Shown here: in pieces, positions 7,456-15,053 of the stretch
How the letters are laid out: every line of letters begins with the position of its first letter
Position numbering within the stretch: position 1 is the stretch's first letter
NCBI GenBank assembly: GCA_964446285.1
Contig: CAYUNT010000023.1
Location: forward strand, 1 to 34,058
Reading direction: 5' to 3'
From: CAYUNT01 sp964446285
GTDB taxonomy: Bacteria > Sumerlaeota > Sumerlaeia > SLMS01 > CAYUNT01
Length of the DNA: 34,058 bases
Program-made: the position numbers and the translations under genes
The notes under the pieces: generated by a model
What the model was told of the DNA's origin: nothing
The model's database searches: none
What the model saw: only the letters and a program-made list of their open reading frames with translations

Positions 7456-8733
7456 ATGGTCCCCCGATTCTCCACAATCCTTCTGTGGGACGCCCATCCC
7501 GAAAACGCCGCCGCTCTGATCCAGGCGTTGCGCGAGGCATCCCGCAATGTGGAGATCGCCCATACGTTCGATGAGGTAAAAAGCCGCATCCAGGCCAAAG
7601 GCGAAAGTCAAAATGCCGTTCAGTTGATCGTGGCCGACCTCGAAACCCTGCTGACGCTTGGCGAATCGCAAATTCTGACGTGGCTCGGTTCCAGTCCGCG
7701 CCCGCCGCTGGCGATTGCCACAGACATGGACCCGGAGCATTATCTGGGCCACTTGCGCCGCCTTCGCCTTCATCATTTGATAGTCAAATCCGGCCCCTTC
7801 TTCCCCGAGGAGTTTGGCCTTCTGCTCGATTGCGCCATTTCGCCGATTCGCGGATTTGGCCTGCTGTCGCATTTCGCGCAAACGCTCGAGATGTATTCGC
7901 TCACATTCGCCACTCGAGATGAAAAAAGCGACGCCATTGAGCGTGTCATCAACCATTTTGCCACCGTGGGATTTGAAATCCACGAACTATATGACGTCCG
8001 GCTGATTCTCGAGGAAATCACAAATAACGCCCTTTTTCACGCGTTCCGAAACCCAGACGGATCCGAAAAATACAATATGTCCACGTTCCAAGGCCTCGAC
8101 TCGGGCGAAACAGTGCGCATCGACTACGGACACGCAATGAATGTGGTCGGTTTCGCCGTAACAGACAACGCCGGCACACTCGATCCCGACATGATTCTTT
8201 ACAAGCTGGAAAGGCAATACAACCGCGAGGGGCTTTTTGATCTGGGCGGGCGCGGGCTTTACCTGTCGCGCTTGCTGGCATCGACGTTCTTTTTCAACAT
8301 CGAGAAAGGGCTGCGCACGCAGATTGTGGCCTCTTTCCGCGAAAAGGATTCCCGCAAGCGCCCCAAACCGATCACGATCAATGCGCTTCAGGCGCGGACG
8401 TATCGCGCGCCATCCCTCGCGGGACGCGCCATGTTGTTTGCCGGCCAGCGGGCTGCGCCCTTGCCAGAAGAGCATGTCGATACGTCTCCCGGAGAAAAGT
8501 GCGCGGCCGCCGCGGAAGAGTGCGCTGGGATTTCCCCGGGGCAGAGGAGAGAAAAAGCCACCGCAGCCGCTTCATCGGACCCGCCGCCTTTGCCTGCGCC
8601 GTCCAATCTTCTTTCCTCTGCGCCCGCCCAGCCGGATTCTCCTAATAGGCAAAAACCTCATAACGGAGCCGCGGACACCAGTTCCTTTCCTGCTCCTCGC
8701 ACCCGTCGCGACCTGCACGAGGACCTGGACTGA
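7456..8733 (+). CDS. Receiver-like domain fused to a GHKL ATPase (anti-sigma/RsbW-like)
   Basis: A 425-residue cytoplasmic regulator starting 16 bases after tatC. Residues 1 to about 130 resemble a response-regulator receiver: D12 in LLWDAHPENA, a phosphoacceptor-like Asp in LIVADLE (about 61), and a late Lys in HLIVKSG (about 111). Residues about 150-300 form a histidine-kinase-like ATPase fold with N-box LILEEITNNALFHAF, G1-like VTDNAGTLD and G2 GRGLYLSR. No phosphoacceptor His/dimerisation helix is visible between them, so it resembles RsbW/SpoIIAB-type serine kinases under receiver control more than a sensor kinase. The last 110 residues are Pro/Ala-rich low complexity. Target and stimulus are unknown. 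Confidence 0.75.
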   Translation: MVPRFSTILLWDAHPENAAALIQALREASRNVEIAHTFDEVKSRIQAKGESQNAVQLIVADLETLLTLGESQILTWLGSSPRPPLAIATDMDPEHYLGHLRRLRLHHLIVKSGPFFPEEFGLLLDCAISPIRGFGLLSHFAQTLEMYSLTFATRDEKSDAIERVINHFATVGFEIHELYDVRLILEEITNNALFHAFRNPDGSEKYNMSTFQGLDSGETVRIDYGHAMNVVGFAVTDNAGTLDPDMILYKLERQYNREGLFDLGGRGLYLSRLLASTFFFNIEKGLRTQIVASFREKDSRKRPKPITINALQARTYRAPSLAGRAMLFAGQRAAPLPEEHVDTSPGEKCAAAAEECAGISPGQRREKATAAASSDPPPLPAPSNLLSSAPAQPDSPNRQKPHNGAADTSSFPAPRTRRDLHEDLD

Positions 8734-8813
8734 CGCCATAGCGCCAGCCTGATTGCCTGGACGCGGAGTTTCTGCGTCTTCAGGGCGATTTGTATCGCGC
8801 TACATTCCTTCTT

Positions 8814-10028
8814 TTAAAAAACAGGACTCCCTGGTGTCGGGGTGACGGGTTGGCCAGAGGCATCGAGGATGCTGTAGGTATCTGTATATATCTCTCCGTC
8901 GAACATGAGAATGTCGCCGCTCGATACCGTCCCGTTTTGCGGATCGTAGGGGACAAAGGGGCCGACGTATGGATCGAGGACCGTTGCGCCGGTGTCGGGT
9001 CCGTGGCTGCCGAGCATATAGGCGGGCGAACGACGCGCGCTCGGAAGATACCAGCCTTTTTTTAGGGAGCAGGGCGAATAATTAATGTAAAAATACGGCG
9101 CGCCGCGAACGTCCTGGAATGGATCGGACAGCACGGTGGTGAGATAGGCAATGGGCGTGGTCAGGGCAAAAAGCGCTGCGCCGTTGTAAGATAGAGAATT
9201 CGAATAGTCAGTTGCGGACTGAGCAGGTATCGAAAGCGCCCCCGGCGCAGGTGCTCCAAATGGATTCAAACCCCAGCTGCGTCCGCCCCTACCGCCGAAC
9301 CTGCTAAAGGCATCTTCGCCGCCCCAGGCATCCAAGTAGGGGCGCGCAAGGCGGCTGGTGGGCTGGTCGTCTGAGGCGGCAACGGAAGGGACAGATTCTG
9401 TGGGTGGAGCCTGCATGTTGAACGACCTTGGATATACAGCGGTGAAGGGATTACTGTTATCGGGAAACAACGTTCCAGGCATGGCTGCGGGGCCGCCGGG
9501 CGCTGGCTGCGACGCGAGGCCGGCCGTAGCCGTCGATCCCTTGTCGCCCAGGGCAGGCTGCATTTGGCCTGGGGGGAAGGGAAGAGGCGCTCCTGGGACG
9601 GGTATGGGACGGGGAATCATTATGTAATGAAGCGGATAGGTGCGCGGCGCGGTGGAACTGCCCGGAGGGGGCGGAAATGGCTCGTAATTCACCGGATAGG
9701 CGAAGTGATCCGCATAGTAGGCTTCAAGGGCTTCGGCGGTAACGGCAAGGTCGGCGCGAGCGCGAGCCACCTTCGATCGGACTTGCGCCTCCAGAAAGTT
9801 TGGGACTGCAATTCCGGCAAGAATCGAGATGCAGGCGACTACAACAAGCAGTTCGAGAAAGGTAAAAGCGAAAGATGAGACCACGAAAGGCCCGAAAAAG
9901 AACGAAATAGAAGGACGTTTTATCAAAATTCGATTCACCCAACGGGCGAATCGAATTCTGTCGAAAATCTGTCCTCTTTCCGTTGTTTTCGCGTTTTTCG
10001 TGGTTGGAAATGCTTTTTCCAAGTTCAT
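8814..10028 (-). CDS. Major-type pseudopilin (GspG-like) with repeat-derived leader
   Basis: A 404-residue prepilin-like protein. The N-terminal helix FTFLELLVVVACISILAGIAVPNFLEAQ has Glu at +5, followed by RSKVARARADLAVTAEALEAYYADH as in GspG-type pseudopilins, then a long Pro/Gly-rich variable region and a conserved C-terminal block ending YDPQNGTVSSGDI. The residue before the cleavage point is Ala, not the usual Gly. The ATG at 10028 overlaps the previous stop (ATGA), but it gives a leader of about 53 residues whose coding sequence is the palindromic repeat R1 (9880-10004). A GTG at 9884 would give a normal short leader. It is the last gene of the pseudopilus operon and is expected to be exported and assembled in the inner membrane/periplasm. 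Confidence 0.85.
   Translation of the reverse strand: MNLEKAFPTTKNAKTTERGQIFDRIRFARWVNRILIKRPSISFFFGPFVVSSFAFTFLELLVVVACISILAGIAVPNFLEAQVRSKVARARADLAVTAEALEAYYADHFAYPVNYEPFPPPPGSSTAPRTYPLHYIMIPRPIPVPGAPLPFPPGQMQPALGDKGSTATAGLASQPAPGGPAAMPGTLFPDNSNPFTAVYPRSFNMQAPPTESVPSVAASDDQPTSRLARPYLDAWGGEDAFSRFGGRGGRSWGLNPFGAPAPGALSIPAQSATDYSNSLSYNGAALFALTTPIAYLTTVLSDPFQDVRGAPYFYINYSPCSLKKGWYLPSARRSPAYMLGSHGPDTGATVLDPYVGPFVPYDPQNGTVSSGDILMFDGEIYTDTYSILDASGQPVTPTPGSPVF
9880..10004. repeat. Palindromic repeat R1 inside the pseudopilin leader
   Basis: Outer arms ACCACGAAAGGCCCGAAAAA (from 9880) and the inverted GTTTTCGCGTTTTTCGTGGT (to 10004) flank a core hairpin ATTCGATTCACCC-AAC-GGGCGAATCGAAT (9928-9956). 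The whole element is translated in frame as residues 9 to 50 of the pseudopilin precursor. The similarity with R5 continues beyond the arm to about 10027, right up to the start codon. Confidence 0.8.
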
Positions 10029-10573
10029 GATCCCGCCTCCATCGAAGGCGCGGCGGCGGCGGATGATTCATTGCCCGGTTCCGGATTGCTCCAGCCGAGC
10101 CAGACAGGATCGCCCCAACGGCCATCGGCATGGCGTTCGACCCGCGCGCGCAAACGCACGCGGACTTGCGGCTGGGAACCTTCCAGCGGAACCGATGCCA
10201 CGATGTCGATGATTTGCGAATCGACATGGCCGGCTTGTGCGGTATCGCCGGACGGTGAGGCATTTTGCGGATCGGGCGCAACGCGAATTTCCACGCGCCC
10301 GATGCGTTCGGCCACCCAGGTTTCGCTGGTCCAGTCTGGATTTTCCGCCAGGCGCGCTCGCGCGGTTTCCATGCCGCCCACGGCGAGTTGCTGCGCGGCC
10401 AGGCGCCAATGCATCCGCCCGGCGGCGCGGTAGGTGGCTGTTGCGCTCGAATGCATCGCGAACGCCAGCGCGATCAGAAGCGCGATCATCGCGGCGGCGC
10501 CCAGCTGGATAAAACCGCGCCGCAAACTCCGATAAAGACTGCCATGAATCCCGAGAGATTTCATTCCGCGCAT
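10025..10573 (-). CDS. Minor pseudopilin, GspK/PilX-like (short)
   Basis: About 182 residues from the ATG at 10573, four bases after the preceding stop; the frame stays open upstream to a TTG at 10621. A prepilin-like junction, RRG/FIQLGAAAMIALLIALAFAM, is followed by a single membrane helix. Position +5 is Gly rather than Glu, as is known for GspK, the tip subunit. The following helix and beta-rich segment (RLAAQQLAVGGMETARARLAENPDW) fit the GspK/PilX core. GspK is normally about 300 residues, so the inserted alpha domain appears to be missing. It follows GspI-like and GspJ-like genes, matching the I-J-K tip complex order. Sequence similarity is weak; context carries much of the call. Confidence 0.65.
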   Translation of the reverse strand: MRGMKSLGIHGSLYRSLRRGFIQLGAAAMIALLIALAFAMHSSATATYRAAGRMHWRLAAQQLAVGGMETARARLAENPDWTSETWVAERIGRVEIRVAPDPQNASPSGDTAQAGHVDSQIIDIVASVPLEGSQPQVRVRLRARVERHADGRWGDPVWLGWSNPEPGNESSAAAAPSMEAGS

Positions 10574-10577
10574 CCAA

Positions 10578-11279
10578 TCAGAAAACAGATTGTTCCACGG
10601 CGGTTCCTGCAGGCAGCGCAAAAGCGCTTTGCGCTCCGGAACTGTGAATTCGCTGATAGCGCTCTATGGCCGCCTGCAGATTCACGAGAAGAAGCCTGCC
10701 GTTCTCGATGCGAAATTCGCATCGTTCGAGCGGCTCGATCAGGCATTGGCCTCGGTGCGACACGACCGCGCGCCAATCGGCGTTTTGCACGTTGGTGGCG
10801 GAAGGCGCATCGTCGCCGCCGGTGGGGACGGCGGCGGAGTCGAAAACGGTTCGGGATAGGCGTCCGCGCTGGGCCAGATAGCATATCCAGTTGTATGACA
10901 TTTCCTCATGCCCGGCGGCGTTTCCATTGGAGGCCGGAACCTGCAGGGCAAGAAGCGTCGCGGTGGAATCGCTGTCGGTGGCGCGGATCGTGAACAGGCG
11001 GCATTCGCGCGCCACGGCCGTTTCGCGCGAAAGCGCTGTCAGAGTCGTGGAAATCTCCATTTGCCGTTCGAGGCGCAGGGTCAATTCGGCCTGTCCCCGG
11101 ATTGTGTGAATCACCAGCAAAGCCACAGCGGGAGTCAGGATGGCGATGATCGAGACCACGATGAGCAATTCAATCAGAGTGAAGGCGCGGGAGGCTGGGC
11201 CGGTTCGACCAGCGCCGCACGCTTGCCATTCCGTGCACGAGGAGAAATACAAACGCTTGGCTGCGGAACAGGTTTTCAT
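10578..11279 (-). CDS. Minor pseudopilin, GspJ/PilW-like
   Basis: A 233-residue prepilin. After a 32-residue basic leader comes SRA/FTLIELLIVVSIIAIL, with Glu at +5 and a standard hydrophobic helix; the residue before the cut is Ala instead of Gly. The body, with LRLERQMEISTTLTALSRET and a late CEFRIENGRLLLV segment, resembles GspJ/PilW minor pilins, which sit in the pseudopilus tip. Its ATG overlaps the stop of the preceding gene (ATGA at 11276-11279), indicating coupled translation. The length suits the family. It would be inserted in the inner membrane and processed by a prepilin peptidase that is not encoded in this window. Confidence 0.8.
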   Translation of the reverse strand: MKTCSAAKRLYFSSCTEWQACGAGRTGPASRAFTLIELLIVVSIIAILTPAVALLVIHTIRGQAELTLRLERQMEISTTLTALSRETAVARECRLFTIRATDSDSTATLLALQVPASNGNAAGHEEMSYNWICYLAQRGRLSRTVFDSAAVPTGGDDAPSATNVQNADWRAVVSHRGQCLIEPLERCEFRIENGRLLLVNLQAAIERYQRIHSSGAQSAFALPAGTAVEQSVF

Positions 11280-11818
11280 CGTTTTGGGTCCCCCGTGCGC
11301 GACACACGGGTCGCCATGCGGACTTCCAGAGGCCCTTTCTCACTTTTCCAAACGAGATCGGCTGTGATTTCCTTCAGGTTGGGCGCGATTTCCTTGGCAT
11401 TGAGCGTGAGATGCGCCGGGACGACTTTTGCGCGCGAGACAATTCTCGTTCCATTTTCATTCGCCGTTTCGCCCGCCCCCGCGGCCACACTCGCGCCTGC
11501 GATTTCGATCATCAGATCGGTTTCGATGGTTCCGGGGAGAATTTCCTCGTAGGGCGCGGCGGCGCAGCGAGCCAGCGCCTCCTGGGCCTTGGCGGAAAGC
11601 GCGGTCAGGGCGGCCGCACGCGCTCCAATCTGGCGGCAGACGAGCAAGGCCTGAACGCCCAAAGTCAGCACAAAAGCAATCAATGCGCAGGCGACCAGGC
11701 ATTCCATAAGCGTTACGCCCCGCCGCCTTCCGCGCCTGGAAGCCGGAATGCGCGCACTGCCGCACAGTCTCGTTATACCGGTTGAACAGAAAATCATTCC
11801 ATCTCTCACGCGCTTCAA
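11276..11818 (-). CDS. Minor pseudopilin, GspI/PilV-like
   Basis: A 180-residue prepilin. A leader of about 34 mostly basic residues ends in RRRG, followed by VTLMECLVACALIAFVLTLGVQALL, with Glu at +5 and the Gly at -1 that the two neighbouring pseudopilins lack. The GspI/PilV signature of an early Met-Glu plus Cys-Ala helix is present. The globular domain is short and beta-rich. It starts four bases inside the end of the second GspF gene (stop at 11815) and runs with ATGA overlap into the GspJ-like gene. Together with the J- and K-like genes it should make the pilus tip. Confidence 0.78.
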   Translation of the reverse strand: MKRVRDGMIFCSTGITRLCGSARIPASRRGRRRGVTLMECLVACALIAFVLTLGVQALLVCRQIGARAAALTALSAKAQEALARCAAAPYEEILPGTIETDLMIEIAGASVAAGAGETANENGTRIVSRAKVVPAHLTLNAKEIAPNLKEITADLVWKSEKGPLEVRMATRVSRTGDPKR

Positions 11819-12888
11819 CTTCCGATGATTTTCGGGATGCTGAAAATGGGCAGATATAGGGCAATGACCAGAATTCCGACGCCGCAGCCAACGGCGATAA
11901 GAAGAAGAGGCTCGAAGAAAACCAGGGCGCGCTGCCGGAAAAAATGCCCCTTGGCTTCCGCCAAACAGGCCAGATCGTCCAGAGCATCCGCCAGGTCGCC
12001 GCGCTCTTCGGCGCGCGCCAAAATCCAGCGGAACGAGGGCGAAAACGCGGGCGAGCGATCCAGGCAGTCAACCAGCCGCCCCCCGCGCCGGACGTTTGCC
12101 TCGCAGTCTTTGCAGACTTTTTGCACGGATAAATTGGGCAGCGTGTCGCTCATAAACCCGAGCGATTCCGCCAGGGGAACTCCTCCGCGCAACAGCTGGC
12201 TCAGAGCGCGCGACCATTGCTCGGCCACGTGCATGCTTATCAGCGGACCAAGGATTGGGAGGCGAAGCCAAAGTTCATTATCAAATAGCCGCATAACAAG
12301 GAAATTGTGGTGAAGCCATCGCAACAATAGCGCGACAACCACCAGCCCGCCGACGAGAAAAATGAAACCCATGCCAAGGTTCCAAAGCCGGCCCAGCTGC
12401 ATCACCCATGTAGTCAGCGCTGGCAATTCCGCGCCCAGTTGCGCATAAATATCGCTGAAACGCGGTATCACCGTCAGGCTGAGAAAGAAAATGAGCGCAA
12501 CCGCCAGTGCGAGAATCACCAGCGGATAGGCCATCATGGTCCGAAGCGTGCTGCGCAAGTCCAGTTCGCGCTCGCTTGCGTGAATAATTGTGCGAAGGCT
12601 GGCCGCCAGCGATCCGCTTTTCTCTCCCACGCGGATCATTTCGAGATACATTTTGGGAAATCCGGAACCGGACTTTTCGATCGCCTGAGCGAGCGATTGG
12701 CCTCGCTCGAGTTCGCGAGCGATGCCGTCGCTCATTTCTCGCAAGTTCCGCGAGGCGCGCATTTCGCCCGAGAGACGGCGGATTCCCTCGGCCAGCGGAA
12801 AGTTGGCGCGCACAAGGGCCTCGAGCTCCTGATTGAAGCGGATAAATTCCTCGAGACCAGGCGGACGGACATTATTTTCTTCGGTCAT
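11815..12888 (-). CDS. Type II secretion / type IV pilus inner-membrane platform protein (GspF/PilC family)
   Basis: About 357 residues from MTEENN (12888); the frame is open 22 codons further, but that part overlaps the previous gene and is unlike the family. Two T2SSF domains are visible. The first has FNQELEALVRANFPLAEGIRRLSGEM and ...FPKMYLEMIRVGEKSGSLAASL; the second has WSRALSQLLRGGVPLAESLGF and ...FRWILARAEERGDLADAL. Membrane helices lie between and at the end. This is the canonical-looking one of two adjacent GspF paralogues. It would anchor the assembly ATPase and extract pseudopilins from the membrane; no such ATPase is encoded here. Confidence 0.9.
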   Translation of the reverse strand: MTEENNVRPPGLEEFIRFNQELEALVRANFPLAEGIRRLSGEMRASRNLREMSDGIARELERGQSLAQAIEKSGSGFPKMYLEMIRVGEKSGSLAASLRTIIHASERELDLRSTLRTMMAYPLVILALAVALIFFLSLTVIPRFSDIYAQLGAELPALTTWVMQLGRLWNLGMGFIFLVGGLVVVALLLRWLHHNFLVMRLFDNELWLRLPILGPLISMHVAEQWSRALSQLLRGGVPLAESLGFMSDTLPNLSVQKVCKDCEANVRRGGRLVDCLDRSPAFSPSFRWILARAEERGDLADALDDLACLAEAKGHFFRQRALVFFEPLLLIAVGCGVGILVIALYLPIFSIPKIIGS

Positions 12889-12901
12889 GTGGGGGGCGCT
12901 C

Positions 12902-14434
12902 CTAGTATTGTCCCGCGAGCAGGGGGATTGCAAATATCGGCTGGTAAAAACCAAGGATGAACAGGGCCATCATCATGCCAATCAATAAGTGAAACAAGGG
13001 GACGCAGATGCAGCTGAAACGCGTAAGAAGATGCTGGCCGATCCTGTGATCCGAATCGGCAATCGTCCCGAGTGTGGGCAGAAGTTCGCCGTTGAAATCC
13101 GCAATGGCGAGCATGGAGCGCGTTCGCGTTTGCAAAACAGGCATGGCGCGGAATATCTCCGCGGGGGAACGGCCCTGCGCGGCCATTTCCGCCGCCTTTT
13201 CCGAGGTGCGAAGCCAGCGCCGTCCGCCTGTGGCTCGGCCGGCGGCGCGGAGCGCCTCGGGCCAGCGCTCGCCAGCGTCGAGCAGGGCGTTCAACGCCGA
13301 AAGGAATCGCGACTCGCGCAGCAAAGCGTCCGCGCCGCGCATATACGGAAGGAAGGAGAATGCGCGCATCAAATACTCCATGCCCCGCCCGGATAGAAAT
13401 CGCATCAGGCGGAATACGCCAAGCGCCAGAACCAAACTAAAAGGAATGGCAAGGCCGGCGGCCGTCCACACGGCGATTTCCGAGTCCAGTCCAATTGCAT
13501 CGCAAAAGTCCGACAACCGTTTGATGATCGGTATCTGCAAGCCCAGGACGGCGACAGTCATTACCATCATGAAAAGCAGCGTCGCCGTGGAACTTCCTAC
13601 AAAAAACAGCCTGGGAAGAATCGAAAGAATCACAATCGCCACAAGCAGGGTGCACATCAAATTGACAAACGAGGGGCCAAAACGGATTGCGATGAGATAA
13701 AGCCAGTAGTTCTCAAGGTTTTCGAGGGCGTCAAAACCGTAGATCTGGCAAAGTATGTCCTGAAACTTTGGCGAGATTCTCCAGACGGCCATCGAAGAAA
13801 AGGAAAGAAAAAACAAGAGGAGCAGCATGGGATAAAAAAACATGCTGGCGGTGCGGTGGAATGCGTCGAGCGCCTGGGAATGGCGTGAAAGGGCCTCGAG
13901 CGAAACATCCAGGCGGTTCGCGCGTTCGCCCGCCTCGATCAGCGTTGTCTCATACGAATCGAAAATTTCCGTGTGGGCGCGGAAGGCCTCGCCGAGCGTC
14001 TTTCCCCGGCGAATTTCCTTGCTCAGCGTCATCGCCACATACCGGCGGTAATCCCCCGATTGCGACGAGGTTCCAAGGAATATGGTCGGCAATATGACCA
14101 GGCCGATTGCCCCGAGAATCGCCCCCGCCGGTCCCAGCCAGCCGGCGAGAATCAGAATCACGAAAATGACCGAGAGAATGAGAGTGTTCCAGACCCAGCG
14201 GGGAACACGATGCTCGGGGATGCCAAACGCGTCAAGGGCGCCATCGAGCGGCAACCCGCGCCGCAGCGCCAGCAGAAGCTCGCGAGCGAGCAGTCCGTGG
14301 CTTTCCAGGCGCAGTTGCATTGTGGTGAATGGCCGGATGCGTCCCAGGACGCCTCCGCGAAAACGCGGGGAGCTATAGTCCTCGGCGGGAGCCGAAGCAT
14401 AAGATGGCGGAAGAGGTTTTTTTTTGCCTGCCAT
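12902..14434 (-). CDS. Second, divergent GspF-family platform protein
   Basis: A 510-residue protein, first gene of the pseudopilus operon. It has two T2SSF-like units (MQLRLESHGLLARELLLALRRGLPLDGAL...LIEAGERANRLDVSLEAL and FLSALNALLDAGERWPEALRAAG...RSMLAIADFNGELLPTLGTI) but more membrane segments and longer spacers than standard GspF (about 400 residues). Homology is clear from the repeated ARELLLALRRGLPL and EAGERANRLD-type motifs. Codons 4-6 form an A9 run just after the start, a site prone to slippage. Two GspF paralogues side by side suggest a heterodimeric platform or division of labour. It starts divergently from the 14691 gene. Confidence 0.82.
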   Translation of the reverse strand: MAGKKKPLPPSYASAPAEDYSSPRFRGGVLGRIRPFTTMQLRLESHGLLARELLLALRRGLPLDGALDAFGIPEHRVPRWVWNTLILSVIFVILILAGWLGPAGAILGAIGLVILPTIFLGTSSQSGDYRRYVAMTLSKEIRRGKTLGEAFRAHTEIFDSYETTLIEAGERANRLDVSLEALSRHSQALDAFHRTASMFFYPMLLLLFFLSFSSMAVWRISPKFQDILCQIYGFDALENLENYWLYLIAIRFGPSFVNLMCTLLVAIVILSILPRLFFVGSSTATLLFMMVMTVAVLGLQIPIIKRLSDFCDAIGLDSEIAVWTAAGLAIPFSLVLALGVFRLMRFLSGRGMEYLMRAFSFLPYMRGADALLRESRFLSALNALLDAGERWPEALRAAGRATGGRRWLRTSEKAAEMAAQGRSPAEIFRAMPVLQTRTRSMLAIADFNGELLPTLGTIADSDHRIGQHLLTRFSCICVPLFHLLIGMMMALFILGFYQPIFAIPLLAGQY

Positions 14435-14690
14435 AAGGCGCCAGAAAAAGGAGGGCGTTGTTCGCCGGAAATTTGCCTGCCGGGATTTTGCAGCGGTCCC
14501 CCAAAAGGCCCGGCGCAGTCCGGCGGGTTTCGTTCATTCGTCGCGCGCAATGATCTGCCGGTTGACCCCGCACAGAGGCAAGAGTAATGCGAGTAGAACA
14601 GCGATGCGCGCGGAAACTCCACCCGCGCCCTCGCCAGCGCTCCTTTCGAATCGTTTCTCACCACCCTTGCTCCCTCCGGAGGTCAGCCTC
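14435..14690. other. Divergent intergenic region (pseudopilus operon / small protein gene)
   Basis: No gene is visible. The segment must carry the promoters for the leftward pseudopilus operon and the rightward small-protein/GT2 pair. I cannot pick a convincing -35/-10 pair on either strand. GGAGG at 14678-14682 is the ribosome-binding site of the rightward gene. Confidence 0.4.
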
Positions 14691-15050
14691 ATGCCTCACG
14701 TTGTAATCGAAGGCCCCATCTCTCTCGATGACGTATGGCTTATGTATAAGCCGCTTCAGTATTCCGAAGGGGGAGTCGTCATAAAAACAGAAGGCTGCTA
14801 TATTTCGCCTGACAAATCGGAACTGCTTGTGCGGACGCTGGTAGTCGAGCGCGGCTTCACGAAAAAGTTCTTCACCCGCCTGTATTTGCACGAAGGCTGC
14901 GTGACCATCAAACTCGAACCCCTGACAGACCCGGATAAATCGGACGGCGTGAAACGCGCGCTCGGGCTGATGTGCGCGCGCTTGCTAGAGGCGTTCCCAG
15001 AGGGGCGGATCAAAACAACAAATATCGAGCCGTTTTTGAAGAGCGCCTGA
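14691..15050 (+). CDS. Small conserved-looking protein of unknown function
   Basis: A 119-residue soluble protein that I do not recognise. The start is well supported: GGAGG eight bases upstream, and the hydrophobic/polar alternation typical of a beta-alpha protein begins at MPHVVIEGPISLDD. There is no signal peptide, membrane helix or metal-binding cluster. Features include a LDDVWLMYKPLQYSEGG segment, a Cys in EGCYISPD and in LHEGCVTIKLEP, and a C-terminal helix (GVKRALGLMCARLLEAFPEG). It is three bases upstream of the GT2 gene, so the two are almost certainly cotranscribed. The MPHVVIEG start faintly recalls 4-oxalocrotonate/CHMI tautomerases, but no Pro1 context is otherwise supported. 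Confidence 0.75.
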   Translation: MPHVVIEGPISLDDVWLMYKPLQYSEGGVVIKTEGCYISPDKSELLVRTLVVERGFTKKFFTRLYLHEGCVTIKLEPLTDPDKSDGVKRALGLMCARLLEAFPEGRIKTTNIEPFLKSA

Positions 15051-15053
15051 GCG

